Shown: positions 25,971 to 34,933 of the stretch, in pieces
How the letters are laid out: every line of letters starts with the position of its first letter
Numbering within the stretch: the stretch's first letter is position 1
From: Marinospirillum alkalitolerans
GTDB taxonomy: Bacteria; Pseudomonadota; Gammaproteobacteria; Pseudomonadales; Halomonadaceae
Length of the DNA stretch: 64,000 nucleotides
Reading direction: 5' to 3'
Assembly: GCF_045055655.1 (NCBI RefSeq)
Contig: NZ_JBANFI010000004.1
Location: 248,001 to 312,000 of the forward strand
Position numbers and translations under genes: made by a program
Notes under the pieces: generated by a model
Database searches by the model: none
What the model saw: the letters and a program-made list of their open reading frames with translations, nothing else
What the model was told of the DNA's origin: nothing

Positions 25971-27386
25971 TTAGAATTCACGCACATCAACAAAATGACC
26001 TGCAATCGCGGCCGCAGCAGCCATCGCTGGGCTGACCAAATGGGTGCGGCCACCATAGCCTTGACGCCCCTCGAAGTTACGATTCGAGGTCGAGGCACAA
26101 TGCTCGCCCTGGCCCAGCTTATCCGCATTCATTGCCAAGCACATGGAGCAGCCTGGCTCACGCCATTCAAAACCTGCCTCAATAAAGATTTGATCCAAAC
26201 CTTCTTGCTCTGCCTGCTGCTTGACTAAACCCGAACCTGGCACCACCAGTGCTTGCTTCAAGCTGGGAGCCACCTTGCGCCCTTTGGCAACCGCTGCGGC
26301 TGCACGCAAATCTTCAATGCGTGAATTGGTGCAAGAGCCGATAAACACCCGATCCAGCTGGATATCGGTGATCTTCTGCTGGGGTTTTAAGCCCATATAC
26401 TCCAGTGCACGCAGCCAGCTTTGGCGCTGGGTTTCATCCGCCGCTTGGGCAGGATCAGGAACACAAGCACTCACAGGCACCACCATTTCTGGCGAGGTAC
26501 CCCAGCTGACTTGCGGTTCGATCTGCGCAGCATCCAAAGTCACAACACGATCAAACACGGCAGCGGCATCTGAGTGCAGCGTTTTCCAATAGGCAACAGC
26601 CTGCGTCCACTGCTCACCTTGTGGAGCGAAGGGGCGGCCCTGCACATAATCAAGCGTGATCTGATCACAAGCGACCAAACCAACACGGGCGCCAGCTTCA
26701 ATCGCCATATTACAGATGGTCATGCGGCCTTCCATCGATAAGGTCGCGATCGCACTGCCAGCAAATTCCATCGCATAGCCTGTGCCCCCAGCCGTGCCGA
26801 TCTCGCCTATCACGGCCAGAATAATGTCCTTGGCCGTCACTCCAGCTTGCAGTTCACCCTCGACCTGCACCAGCATGTTTTTCATCTTGCGCTGAATTAA
26901 GCACTGGGTGGCCAGCACATGCTCAACTTCTGACGTGCCCACGCCATGCGCCAAAGCAGCAAAAGCACCGTGGGTGGCGGTATGCGAATCACCGCAGACC
27001 AATGTCATGCCTGGCAAGGTCGCGCCCTGCTCAGGGCCAACCACATGCACAATACCCTGGCGCACATCGTTGATCTTGAATTCAGTAATGCCAAACTCAT
27101 CGCAGTTATCATCCAGTGTCTGCACTTGAATGCGCGAGGTTTCATCTTCAATACCGCTGACGCCCTGAGCGCGCTCAGTCAGTGTTGTCGGCACATTATG
27201 ATCAGGCGTGGCGAGGTTGGCACCTAAGCGCCAAGGTTGACGACCCGCCAAGCGCAGGCCTTCAAAAGCCTGAGGCGAGGTCACTTCATGCAACAGGTGG
27301 CGATCGATATAGATTAAGGCGGTGCCATCATCGCGCTGCTTCACCAAATGGGCGGCCCACAATTTGTCATATAAGGTTTGTGCCAT
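25971..27386 (-). CDS. leuC: 3-isopropylmalate dehydratase large subunit
   Basis: This 471-residue aconitase-family subunit carries the [4Fe-4S] cluster. The cluster cysteines are visible in FIGSCTNSR and in EPGCSMCLAMN. The motif VCGDSHTATHGAFAALAHGVGTSE marks the substrate region. It is first in leuC-leuD-leuB-asd and divergent from a LysR regulator. This order is conserved in Pseudomonas. Confidence 0.98.
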   Translation of the reverse strand: MAQTLYDKLWAAHLVKQRDDGTALIYIDRHLLHEVTSPQAFEGLRLAGRQPWRLGANLATPDHNVPTTLTERAQGVSGIEDETSRIQVQTLDDNCDEFGITEFKINDVRQGIVHVVGPEQGATLPGMTLVCGDSHTATHGAFAALAHGVGTSEVEHVLATQCLIQRKMKNMLVQVEGELQAGVTAKDIILAVIGEIGTAGGTGYAMEFAGSAIATLSMEGRMTICNMAIEAGARVGLVACDQITLDYVQGRPFAPQGEQWTQAVAYWKTLHSDAAAVFDRVVTLDAAQIEPQVSWGTSPEMVVPVSACVPDPAQAADETQRQSWLRALEYMGLKPQQKITDIQLDRVFIGSCTNSRIEDLRAAAAVAKGRKVAPSLKQALVVPGSGLVKQQAEQEGLDQIFIEAGFEWREPGCSMCLAMNADKLGQGEHCASTSNRNFEGRQGYGGRTHLVSPAMAAAAAIAGHFVDVREF

Positions 27387-27432
27387 CTTTTGTTCTCCTC
27401 AATAGTGGGCCTGATTGCCGACCCTTGCTTGT

Positions 27433-27462
27433 ATCTTATCGACTGTGATTGAATAAAGCCAA
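27433..27462 (-). promoter_or_regulatory. Candidate leuC promoter
   Basis: On the minus strand TTGGCT and TAAGAT lie 18 nt apart, about 45 nt before the leuC start, in the 110-nt region shared with the divergent LysR gene. This is a plausible place for LysR-type activation. No clear T-N11-A palindrome stands out. Confidence 0.35.
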
Positions 27463-27496
27463 TTCATCATTCTCATAAACTGGATAACCATTAAGA

Positions 27497-28384
27497 ATGG
27501 ATCTACATAGCCTACAAGCCTTTATTCAGGTTGCCGAAAAGGCCTCCTTCTCGCGTGCAGCCCAAGCCCTGCACTTGACGCAGCCGGCTGTGAGCAAGCG
27601 GATAGCCAGCCTTGAAGAACAGCTGCATCAAAAGCTCTTTGACCGAATTGGCCGCAGCATCACGCTGACTCAAGCTGGCCTCGCACTGCTACCCCGCGCG
27701 CGCCGCCTGCTGGTCGAGCTCGAAGACACACGCCGCCTGCTCGCCAATCTGAGCGGCGAGGTTCAAGGCCCACTCATTCTGGCCACCAGCCACCATATTG
27801 GTCTGCATCGCCTGCCCCCGCTGCTGAAGCGCTTCACTCAGCTGTATCCGCAGGTCAAGCTGGATATGCGCTTTCAGGATTCCGAACAGGCCTATAGCGG
27901 CGTCATCAGCGGTGATTTGGAACTGGCCATCGTGACCTTGGCTCCTGTGCCCGATCCTTCTTTAGTGGTGGTGCCCGTCTGGACAGATCAACTGCGTTTT
28001 GTGGTCGCACAAGGCCACCCTTTGAGCCGACTCTCTCATCTGCAACTCAGTGATTTGACTCACCATGATGCTGTGCTCCCCGGCCGCCAAACCTTTACGC
28101 GCGGCATCGTTGAGCAGGTTTTTCACGAGCAGGATCTCGATCTGAATGTCACCCTCTCGACCAACTATATGGAAACACTCAAAATGATGGTGTCGATCGG
28201 TCTGGGCTGGAGTCTGCTGCCAGAGACACTGATCGATACCAGCCTGAGTGTGCTGCCGCTGGCCCACCCACCGATCACCCGACCGCTGGGCTTTCTGTAT
28301 CACCGCGAGCGCACGCTTTCTAATGCGGCCAAACAGATGATCAGCTTACTGGAGGCGGAACGTCAGGCGCAGTTGACAGTCTGA
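27497..28384 (+). CDS. LysR-family transcriptional regulator
   Basis: This 295-residue protein has the winged helix-turn-helix at residues 1-60 (DLHSLQAFIQVAEKASFSRA, then TQPAVSKRIASLEEQLHQKL) and a LysR substrate-binding domain from about residue 88. It is divergent from leuC, the same place as the LysR gene next to leuCDB in Pseudomonas. Control of leucine genes is therefore likely but not shown by sequence. The copper genes downstream have their own promoter candidate. The effector is unknown. Confidence 0.9.
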   Translation: MDLHSLQAFIQVAEKASFSRAAQALHLTQPAVSKRIASLEEQLHQKLFDRIGRSITLTQAGLALLPRARRLLVELEDTRRLLANLSGEVQGPLILATSHHIGLHRLPPLLKRFTQLYPQVKLDMRFQDSEQAYSGVISGDLELAIVTLAPVPDPSLVVVPVWTDQLRFVVAQGHPLSRLSHLQLSDLTHHDAVLPGRQTFTRGIVEQVFHEQDLDLNVTLSTNYMETLKMMVSIGLGWSLLPETLIDTSLSVLPLAHPPITRPLGFLYHRERTLSNAAKQMISLLEAERQAQLTV

Positions 28385-28399
28385 AGCTTTTATCCTGGC

Positions 28400-28430
28400 T
28401 TGCTTATATACTGGCCCTTTCTTTTATACT
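28400..28430 (+). promoter_or_regulatory. Candidate promoter with 19-nt spacer before the copper genes
   Basis: TTGCTT and TATACT are separated by 19 nt, 29 nt before the chaperone start. Overlong 19-20 nt spacers are the hallmark of promoters activated by MerR-family regulators such as CueR. I did not find a clean CueR dyad (CCTTCC/GGAAGG type) in the spacer, and no merR-like gene is nearby. Confidence 0.4.
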
Positions 28431-28459
28431 GCTCTTTTTTTTGCATGGAGATCACGCAA

Positions 28460-28657
28460 ATGGCAAAAGTTGAACTTGAACTCTTGGGTCTAACCTGTTC
28501 TGGCTGCATTAACAAGGTGACAGAAGCCTTCATCACTCGTGATGATGTTGATCAAGTTGAGGTGACGCAACACTCAGCCCATATCGATGGCCGCATCAGC
28601 ACAGCAGAAGCCATCGCACTGATTGATCAACTCGGCTTTGAGGCCGAAGAAGCCTAA
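28460..28657 (+). CDS. HMA-domain copper chaperone, CopZ-like
   Basis: This 65-residue protein is a single heavy-metal-associated domain with the metal site GLTCSGCINKV (Cys13 and Cys16). It would carry Cu(+) in the cytoplasm to the adjacent ATPase. The ATG at 28460 follows GGAG by 9 nt. The frame extends upstream to 28400, but that would place the promoter-like sequence inside the gene. It lies 32 nt upstream of the copA-like gene. Mercury binding (MerP) is less likely because there is no signal peptide. Confidence 0.88.
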   Translation: MAKVELELLGLTCSGCINKVTEAFITRDDVDQVEVTQHSAHIDGRISTAEAIALIDQLGFEAEEA

Positions 28658-28689
28658 ACCCAATTCACGCACCGCTTGAAGGAGCTTTT

Positions 28690-30909
28690 ATGTCTATTCG
28701 CCTTGCCCTGCGCGGCATGACTTGTGCGGCTTGCGTTGCCGGAGTCGAGCAGGCCCTGCGCCGTGTCGAAGGTGTCACGCAGGTGGAAGTCAACCTGCCC
28801 GATCGCAGCGCACGCGTTGAAGGCGAGGTCGAAGCGGCGCAGCTGGTGCAGGCCATTGAGCAGGCTGGCTATGGCGCCACACCGATGGATGCACACTATG
28901 GCGAAGCAGAGCGCCAAGCCGAAGAAGCCCAAGCGCTGAAGAAGGTCTGGCGCCAAAGCTGGGTCGCACTGGCGGTGGGTATCCCGCAAATGCTGCTGAT
29001 GTTCACCGGCCACCTGCCAATGCTAGAAGAAGCCCGCCTCACCTGGGGGCTGATCGGCCTGGCCACGCTGGCCGTGATGATCTATAGCGGTGGCCATATC
29101 TATCAAGGCGCGTGGATTGCACTCAAAAATCACCGCGCCAATATGGACACCTTAATTGCACTGGGCACTGGCGCGGCTTGGCTCTATTCCAGCCTACTGG
29201 TGCTCTGGCCTGAGCTGGTCGCCGAACAAGGCCGCCATGTTTACTACGAGGCCGCTGCGTTTATTATCGGCCTGGTGAATCTGGGCAGCGCCTTAGAGAC
29301 TCGTGCGCGTGGTCAGGCCTCGCAGGCACTGCGCCGCTTGCTCCAACTGCAACCAGAAACCGCCTGGCTGATCACCCCTGAAGGGGATGAAAAACCCATG
29401 CGCCTCGCCTCGATTCAGGTCGGCGATAAAGTGCGCGTTCGCCCCGGAGAGCGCATCCCGGTGGATGGCCAACTGATGGAAGGCCAGACTCAGGTCGATG
29501 AGTCCATGCTGACCGGTGAGCCGCTGCCTGTCAGCAAGCAGAAAAAAGACTGGCTCCATGCCGGTACCGTCAATCAAGGCGGGAGCCTGATCATGCGCGT
29601 GCGTAAGGTTGGCGAAGAAACCGCCCTGGCCCGCATTATCGAACAAGTGCGCCAAGCACAGGGCAGCAAACCCGCCATCGGCAAGCTGGCCGATCAAATC
29701 AGCAGCGTTTTTGTGCCAGTTGTGGTGCTCTTGGCGCTGTTGACCGCGCTGATCTGGTGGTGGATAGGCCCAGAGCCCACCAGCGCCTATATTCTGATGA
29801 CCAGCATGGCGGTGCTGGTGATTGCCTGCCCCTGCGCACTGGGTCTGGCAACGCCAATGTCGATCATGGTCGGCATTGGCCGAGCGGCCGAACAAGGCGT
29901 CTTGATCCGCCAAGGCGATGCCCTGCAACAGGCGACCCGCTTACAAGCCATCCTGCTCGATAAAACCGGCACCATCACCCAAGGACATCCTGAGCTGATT
30001 GAGCAAAGACGCCTAGACAGCGCACCCACTCAGCTCAACGATCAGCAGCTACTGGCTGGCGTGGCGGCACTGGAGCGCGCCTCTGAGCATCCTCTTGGTG
30101 CGGCCATCGTCCGTGCAGCTCAAGGCCTCACGCTACCCACAACGGCACCGCCTGAGATTCTCACTGGGCTGGGCTTGATCGGTGAAATCGATCAACAAAG
30201 CTGGTGCATCGGCAATCGTGATTTGATGGCGCAGCAAGGCATCACCCTGCCCGCTGCCGTACTGGAGCAGGCCAGCGCGATGGAAGATCAGGGCCAGACC
30301 TGTCTTTTTATTGCCATCGATCACCAGCCTGCCGCCCTGTTTGGCGTTGCTGATCCGATCAAACCCGATTCCGCCGCTGCCATTGCGCGCCTGCAAGCCG
30401 CGGGGGTGCGGGTGATGATGCTGACTGGCGATAGCCAGCGCACCGCCCAAGCCGTGGCCGCCCAGGTGGGTATTGATGAGGTTTTTGCACAGGTCAAACC
30501 TGAGCAAAAGGCCGCCAAGGTGAAGGAGCTGCAAGCCCTTGGCCTTCAGGTAGGCATGGTTGGCGATGGCATTAATGATGCGCCAGCTCTGGCTCAGGCG
30601 GAGGTCGGTTTTGCCCTCGGCGGCGGTACGGATATCGCCATGGAAAGCGCCCAGATCACGCTGATGCGCGGCTCGCTGCATGGCGTTGCGGATGCGATGC
30701 TGATTTCTCGCGCCACACTGCGCAATATCCGCCAAAATCTCTTTGGTGCCTTTATCTACAATACGCTGGGGATTCCGCTGGCAGCTGGGGTGCTGTTTCC
30801 GCTGACAGGTTGGCTGATGAACCCGGCCTATGCTGCTGCCGCTATGGCCCTGTCTTCACTCACGGTGGTCAGCAATGCCAATCGATTGCGCCTGCAGCAG
30901 CTCAAATAA
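28690..30909 (+). CDS. copA: Copper-translocating P-type ATPase
   Basis: This 739-residue P1B-type ATPase exports Cu(+). It has one N-terminal HMA domain (GMTCAACVAGVEQAL, residues 9-23). Eight membrane helices are expected. The ion-binding CPC is in VIACPCALGLATP near residue 380. The phosphorylated Asp424 is in LLDKTGTITQG, the ATP-binding HP motif is in ASEHPLGAAIV, and the hinge motif is MVGDGINDAPALAQA. MAMAxSS-like residues in AAAMALSSLTVVSNANRLR support Cu(+) specificity. It is paired with the upstream chaperone. No terminator with a T-tract was seen on the plus strand. Confidence 0.96.
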   Translation: MSIRLALRGMTCAACVAGVEQALRRVEGVTQVEVNLPDRSARVEGEVEAAQLVQAIEQAGYGATPMDAHYGEAERQAEEAQALKKVWRQSWVALAVGIPQMLLMFTGHLPMLEEARLTWGLIGLATLAVMIYSGGHIYQGAWIALKNHRANMDTLIALGTGAAWLYSSLLVLWPELVAEQGRHVYYEAAAFIIGLVNLGSALETRARGQASQALRRLLQLQPETAWLITPEGDEKPMRLASIQVGDKVRVRPGERIPVDGQLMEGQTQVDESMLTGEPLPVSKQKKDWLHAGTVNQGGSLIMRVRKVGEETALARIIEQVRQAQGSKPAIGKLADQISSVFVPVVVLLALLTALIWWWIGPEPTSAYILMTSMAVLVIACPCALGLATPMSIMVGIGRAAEQGVLIRQGDALQQATRLQAILLDKTGTITQGHPELIEQRRLDSAPTQLNDQQLLAGVAALERASEHPLGAAIVRAAQGLTLPTTAPPEILTGLGLIGEIDQQSWCIGNRDLMAQQGITLPAAVLEQASAMEDQGQTCLFIAIDHQPAALFGVADPIKPDSAAAIARLQAAGVRVMMLTGDSQRTAQAVAAQVGIDEVFAQVKPEQKAAKVKELQALGLQVGMVGDGINDAPALAQAEVGFALGGGTDIAMESAQITLMRGSLHGVADAMLISRATLRNIRQNLFGAFIYNTLGIPLAAGVLFPLTGWLMNPAYAAAAMALSSLTVVSNANRLRLQQLK

Positions 30910-30993
30910 AGCAGCGAACCCCCTCTTCTCTGCGCTCATCGAGCCTGCATCAGGACGCGCCAGGCAGACCATCAACAGCCCATCAACAGACCA

Positions 30994-31017
30994 TAAAAAG
31001 GGGAGCCAAGGCTCCCC
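30994..31017 (-). terminator. Intrinsic terminator of the ankyrin gene
   Basis: On the minus strand GGGGAGCC and GGCTCCCC form a perfect 8-bp stem with a 2-nt spacer, followed directly by TTTTTATGG. It begins 15 nt past the ankyrin gene stop. On the plus strand there is no T-tract, so it should not stop copA transcription well. Confidence 0.85.
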
Positions 31018-31031
31018 GTCTCACGCTGCGC

Positions 31032-34000
31032 TTAGGACTCTAACGCAGAACTCACCGCATAAAGCTGACGAATACAAGCTTCTTCACTGGTAAACAGGCT
31101 CTCAAGTAGCGCATCAAAGCCTGCAGCCACATCAGCTCCGGCTGGGCTCTGCGCATCAATCACCACATGAAAGTGCGGCCCGATCGCGTTCAGCTTCAGC
31201 TCTTGCGCCATCGCCCCCAACTGCTGCTCGGCCAGGGCCTTGATCAACTGCGCCCATTGCTCGCCACTGATCTCCTGCCCCACCAGCTTACCAAGACTGC
31301 GACTGATCTGATCCAAAGGCGCGTTCTGCAAATGAAAATCTATCGTCAGCAAGCCAAAACACTGACTACGCTTGAGCATCTGCGCAACAGGCATCCGCAC
31401 TTGCGGCGCAGCTGCCTCACTCGGTTCGACCACTGGCTCCACCAGCAGGCGAGTTGGGTCCAGCTGCCCCTTCATGGCTTGCAAGGCCTCAAGCAGTGCT
31501 CTTGGGGTGGCAAACAGATCACGCAAAGCCTGATCCAGATCCTGCACCTGTTCGGCCTCTTGAATCAGCTCACCTGGCAAGAAGAGCGTCCACTTCTGTG
31601 CTGGATCAATCACCACCAAAGAAGCGATCGAGGGCACCCGCTGCGGTAAGGCGGCCTCAATCAGCAAAGCCCAAGCACTCGGCTGCGACCAATCCACATC
31701 ACCACACTGCGCAGTGAACAGGCCGATCAGCGGCTCCAGCTCATCAAGGCTGAGGTGATACTGCACCCCTTGAATAGAGACGGCACGCTTAAACAACAAA
31801 CCAAAGGGGAGAGACAGGTCTAAATTGATCTCCGTCTGAATCGCCTCTAGGGCAACAGGCACGACAGGCGCGCTAGACGTCTTCACCACTCCCTGCTGCC
31901 AGCCTTCTGGGGCCTGAGGCAAGCGCCCAGCGGCCATATCGGCCTGCGCAGCAGCAAGCAGCTGATGACCAAACAGCTCAGTAATCACATCAAGATAAGG
32001 CCCGGCCTGCTGCTCTTGTTGGAGCAGATAACCCAGCGTATTCATACCCTGGCTGCCCAAGGTCTCAGGCTGAATAAAGCCGATACTTGTCTGCTGTGTC
32101 CGTAAACCTGGATCAACCAAATAAAGATCCGCACCCAGCTGGAGCAACTCCTTAAAAATGACCTTACGCCCTGCCCAGCAAGCCTCAATCAGCGGATGAG
32201 CACGTCGATCGGTGATCAGATTCACATCCGCGCCCTTTTCAACCAGCCAGCGTACCAACTGTGCCTTGCTGCCTTCTATTGAATGGTGCACATCGTAGCA
32301 GTACTGGCTGGTGATGGCGGCCACCAAGGGCGTCATCCCCGTTGCACTGATGGCATTCACCTGCGCACCGCGTGCAACCAGCTCAGCAATCACCAGCTGG
32401 ATACCAAACTGACAAGCCGTCATTAAAGGGGTGTTTTGAGATTCGGGATCTGGATCGGGCAGCTCAATATCCATACCATAATCAAGCAGCGTCCGCACCG
32501 TCGCCAAGCGTCGGGTTGGTTGAACATCATCATAGTTCGATAAGGCTTTATGCATCGCATTGGAATAATCAAAACCACCGACATAGTGTAAATCAGCACC
32601 ATGATCCAGCAGCCAAGCAATCACCTTAGACCAACCACACATAGCCGCAGAGAGCAGCAGGCTGTTCCCGACTGTATTCACCTGCTTGAGATCGATCCCT
32701 TCACGCTGCCAGATATAGTCCAGAAACTCGACTGCGGTTTTTTCTGGTAAGAAATCATAGCTACGTTGCACTATCGTCTGCACAGCCGTTTCATGCATTG
32801 AGCCTTGTTGGACACCTGCACTGCCACCATAGTCAAAGAGGAGATCAAATAGCAGACGGCAATAGGTGAAGTCATTCCCATGATCCTTGGCATCTCCCAG
32901 CACAAAGGCAAATAAGGGCGTCACATTGTTAAAGCCATTCTCGGTATCAGGATGGAAACCATATAACTCTGAGGTTGAAGCCCCTGCTTTTAAAAGACGC
33001 TCTATAGCAGAAAGATAAAGCGTTTGTAATTCACGCTTGCAAGCATAACGATGTGCTAAAGCGCAGAGTAAAGTCCATTCGTAATCCCTTTTTTCATTCA
33101 CATACACTCGGCGCTCTAAATCAACTTCACGCGCCAATATCGCCTCATACAAGGGCCAGGCTTGATCCTGCAGCGTCTCTAGCACATCCAGCGCTAAATG
33201 CCGCTCAGCAGACCAGGCACGCATCTGTGGAAAACGCTGCATTAAATACAGGGCTAAACTCCAGCGGCGGTGATGGATAGCCAGTGTAATGGGTGTCGCG
33301 GCAGCATATTGCTGGGTAAAGTCACGACGATGAATATGGGGAAACTCCACTTCTGGCTGCATGGCCACTAAATCGCCTACCAGCTCTTCATCGTTAATGG
33401 TGCGGATCGCTAAAGCCAGGGCTTCCGGATCTAACCCAAGAGCCATACGCCGTGCCAATAACGCACGCGCAATCGGGATATGGCGATCACTCAAGGCATG
33501 CGCAAGCAAGGATTGCCCTTCGTGCTCGGCAGCCAGATCAAGGCCCCACTCCACCATTAAGTCCAGCACCGCTACTTCCTGTTCATCAAGGGTCTGAGTG
33601 GGGCGATTTTGCAAGAAATCAATCAGCATCGCCGTCTCAACCCGTGGAGGCGTGGTCTGCTCAGCGCATAGAGCGCGGATCAGCGCAGCATCACGCAAGG
33701 TCATCAGCAGCAAAGAGAGGGTTCTGGACGTCATAGGCCCCATCCACTGCTGCTCAATCAGAAAACGGGCCATCGCCGCATCACGCTTTTGCAAGGCGAC
33801 ATCCAAAGCCGTAAAGCCAGATTCAGTGGTTAAATCCGCTTTCAAGCCTGCTTCACGCAGCAAACCAAAGAAGGCTTTCTTTTGTTCAAGATCTGTCTCG
33901 CTCACTCTTTGCGGGGTATAGAGCTGATTCAGCCACAATTCATCATCTAAACGTATCGTCTCATTCACCATCTCACCACGCACCAGATGGTTAGGGTTAT

Positions 34001-34169
34001 CCCCCTTTTCTAATGCCTTCGATACCCGCTTGAGATCGGCATGACGCAACGCAAGAAACAACTCAAACGTCTCACCTTCATTCACCTGCGACATCGAATC
34101 TGAATCCTGCGAAGAAGACGAGGAATGGTGTTGGCGAAAAGGCATTTTAAGAAAATCAGAAAATGACAT
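31032..34169 (-). CDS. Large ankyrin-repeat protein of unknown function
   Basis: The protein has 1045 residues from the ATG at 34167-34169, which follows a strong AAGGAAG site. An upstream in-frame start at 34250 has no such site. The N-terminus holds a serine run (HHSSSSSQDSDS). Ankyrin-like units are scattered from about residue 113 (TESGFTALDVALQKRD) and become clear at about 495-720: GNSLLLSAAMCGWSKVIAWL, NTPLMTACQFGIQLVIAEL, and VEKGADVNLITDRRAHPLIE. The last 275 residues are not ankyrin and match nothing I recognise. There is no signal peptide or membrane helix, so it is probably cytoplasmic or exported without a leader. It is monocistronic. Roles could range from a scaffold to an effector or toxin-related protein; I cannot choose. 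Confidence 0.85.
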   Translation of the reverse strand: MSFSDFLKMPFRQHHSSSSSQDSDSMSQVNEGETFELFLALRHADLKRVSKALEKGDNPNHLVRGEMVNETIRLDDELWLNQLYTPQRVSETDLEQKKAFFGLLREAGLKADLTTESGFTALDVALQKRDAAMARFLIEQQWMGPMTSRTLSLLLMTLRDAALIRALCAEQTTPPRVETAMLIDFLQNRPTQTLDEQEVAVLDLMVEWGLDLAAEHEGQSLLAHALSDRHIPIARALLARRMALGLDPEALALAIRTINDEELVGDLVAMQPEVEFPHIHRRDFTQQYAAATPITLAIHHRRWSLALYLMQRFPQMRAWSAERHLALDVLETLQDQAWPLYEAILAREVDLERRVYVNEKRDYEWTLLCALAHRYACKRELQTLYLSAIERLLKAGASTSELYGFHPDTENGFNNVTPLFAFVLGDAKDHGNDFTYCRLLFDLLFDYGGSAGVQQGSMHETAVQTIVQRSYDFLPEKTAVEFLDYIWQREGIDLKQVNTVGNSLLLSAAMCGWSKVIAWLLDHGADLHYVGGFDYSNAMHKALSNYDDVQPTRRLATVRTLLDYGMDIELPDPDPESQNTPLMTACQFGIQLVIAELVARGAQVNAISATGMTPLVAAITSQYCYDVHHSIEGSKAQLVRWLVEKGADVNLITDRRAHPLIEACWAGRKVIFKELLQLGADLYLVDPGLRTQQTSIGFIQPETLGSQGMNTLGYLLQQEQQAGPYLDVITELFGHQLLAAAQADMAAGRLPQAPEGWQQGVVKTSSAPVVPVALEAIQTEINLDLSLPFGLLFKRAVSIQGVQYHLSLDELEPLIGLFTAQCGDVDWSQPSAWALLIEAALPQRVPSIASLVVIDPAQKWTLFLPGELIQEAEQVQDLDQALRDLFATPRALLEALQAMKGQLDPTRLLVEPVVEPSEAAAPQVRMPVAQMLKRSQCFGLLTIDFHLQNAPLDQISRSLGKLVGQEISGEQWAQLIKALAEQQLGAMAQELKLNAIGPHFHVVIDAQSPAGADVAAGFDALLESLFTSEEACIRQLYAVSSALES

Positions 34170-34449
34170 ATATCTTCCTTTAATGTGAGCCTGGATATAA
34201 TGTATAAACTTCAACACAAGATAAGACCCACTAAAACAATCCGAAGGCACTTACCCACATACAGCAATTAAGATCAAGCTAATTCAGTGGCCAGCAAGAA
34301 AATATTCCTTTACAAAAAGACATCATAAAAAATCAGACAGTCAAGAAAACAAGTCAATCGATTTATTCAATTCAAAACGCGGCCATAATAATACCAATAT
34401 AGAAATAAATCGATCCTTCCCTCACAGAAGGCTGGGCGCACTGTCATAG

Positions 34450-34463
34450 CTGATCTTGATCAG
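34450..34463. promoter_or_regulatory. Palindrome upstream of grxA
   Basis: CTGATC-TT-GATCAG is an exact 6-2-6 inverted repeat, 32 nt upstream of the candidate grxA -10 box. Its position suits an operator for an activator or repressor. The sequence is short enough to arise by chance. Confidence 0.35.
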
Positions 34464-34491
34464 TCTTCTAGTTTTTCTAGATTGGCGCTTC

Positions 34492-34500
34492 TGCTAGAAT
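34492..34500 (+). promoter_or_regulatory. Candidate extended -10 promoter of grxA
   Basis: TGCTAGAAT fits the extended -10 form (TGn plus TAGAAT). The -35 region 17 nt upstream is TTTTTC, which is poor. It is 74 nt before the grxA start. Confidence 0.5.
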
Positions 34501-34574
34501 GCCGCCATCATCTCCTGAAGAGTGAACAACTCGACAGCGTAGATCTTTTTTGACTTGGTAAAACAGAGGTGGAT

Positions 34575-34829
34575 ATGCACATCGTTATTTTTGGTCGTCC
34601 CGGCTGCCCCTTTTGCGTGCGTGCGCAGCAGCTTGCAGGCCACCTAGAACAAAGCAAAGGTGCCACCTGGCGCTATGTTGATATGATGGCCGAAGGTGTC
34701 AGCAAGGCTGATCTCGAACACACGATTGGCAAACCTGTCCACACTGTGCCGCAGGTTTTTATTGATGAGCAGCATATTGGTGGCTTTACCGAGTTCGATG
34801 CGCATGCCAGAGAGCAAGGCTGGACCTAG
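34575..34829 (+). CDS. grxA: Glutaredoxin 1 type (GrxA)
   Basis: This 84-residue thiol-disulfide oxidoreductase has the active site GRPGCPFC (Cys11 and Cys14). GKPVHTVPQVFIDEQHIGGFTEF closely follows E. coli Grx1, including the cis-proline TVP and the glutathione-binding GGF. It reduces ribonucleotide reductase and other disulfides with glutathione. ATG at 34575 follows AGAGG at 5 nt; a GTG two codons earlier is possible. It has its own terminator and is monocistronic. Confidence 0.94.
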   Translation: MHIVIFGRPGCPFCVRAQQLAGHLEQSKGATWRYVDMMAEGVSKADLEHTIGKPVHTVPQVFIDEQHIGGFTEFDAHAREQGWT

Positions 34830-34853
34830 GAAGCCTCCGCAACATCGCAACAC

Positions 34854-34884
34854 ACCGCTCACAGGCTGAGCGGTTTTCTTTTTT
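34854..34884 (+). terminator. Intrinsic terminator after grxA
   Basis: ACCGCTCA and TGAGCGGT form an 8-bp stem with a 5-nt loop, followed by TTTCTTTTTTG. It begins 24 nt after the grxA stop. Confidence 0.85.
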
Positions 34885-34933
34885 GCGCCGCCTGTCTTTG
34901 TAAACCAAGCGCGGCTCACCAGCGAGACCCACG

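Larger units (their letters stand above)
34170..34574. other. AT-rich divergent intergenic region between the ankyrin gene and grxA
   Basis: About 400 nt without a credible gene. The part nearest the ankyrin gene (34250-34440) is clearly richer in A and T than the surroundings, which fits a promoter region or horizontally acquired DNA. The part nearest grxA holds a perfect palindrome and an extended -10 element, listed separately. Confidence 0.6.

Noticed and set aside
29293..29928. A 211-codon minus-strand frame opposite copA
   Set aside because: It is antisense to intact P-type ATPase sequence; His/Gly/Ala-rich composition comes from the codon structure of copA.
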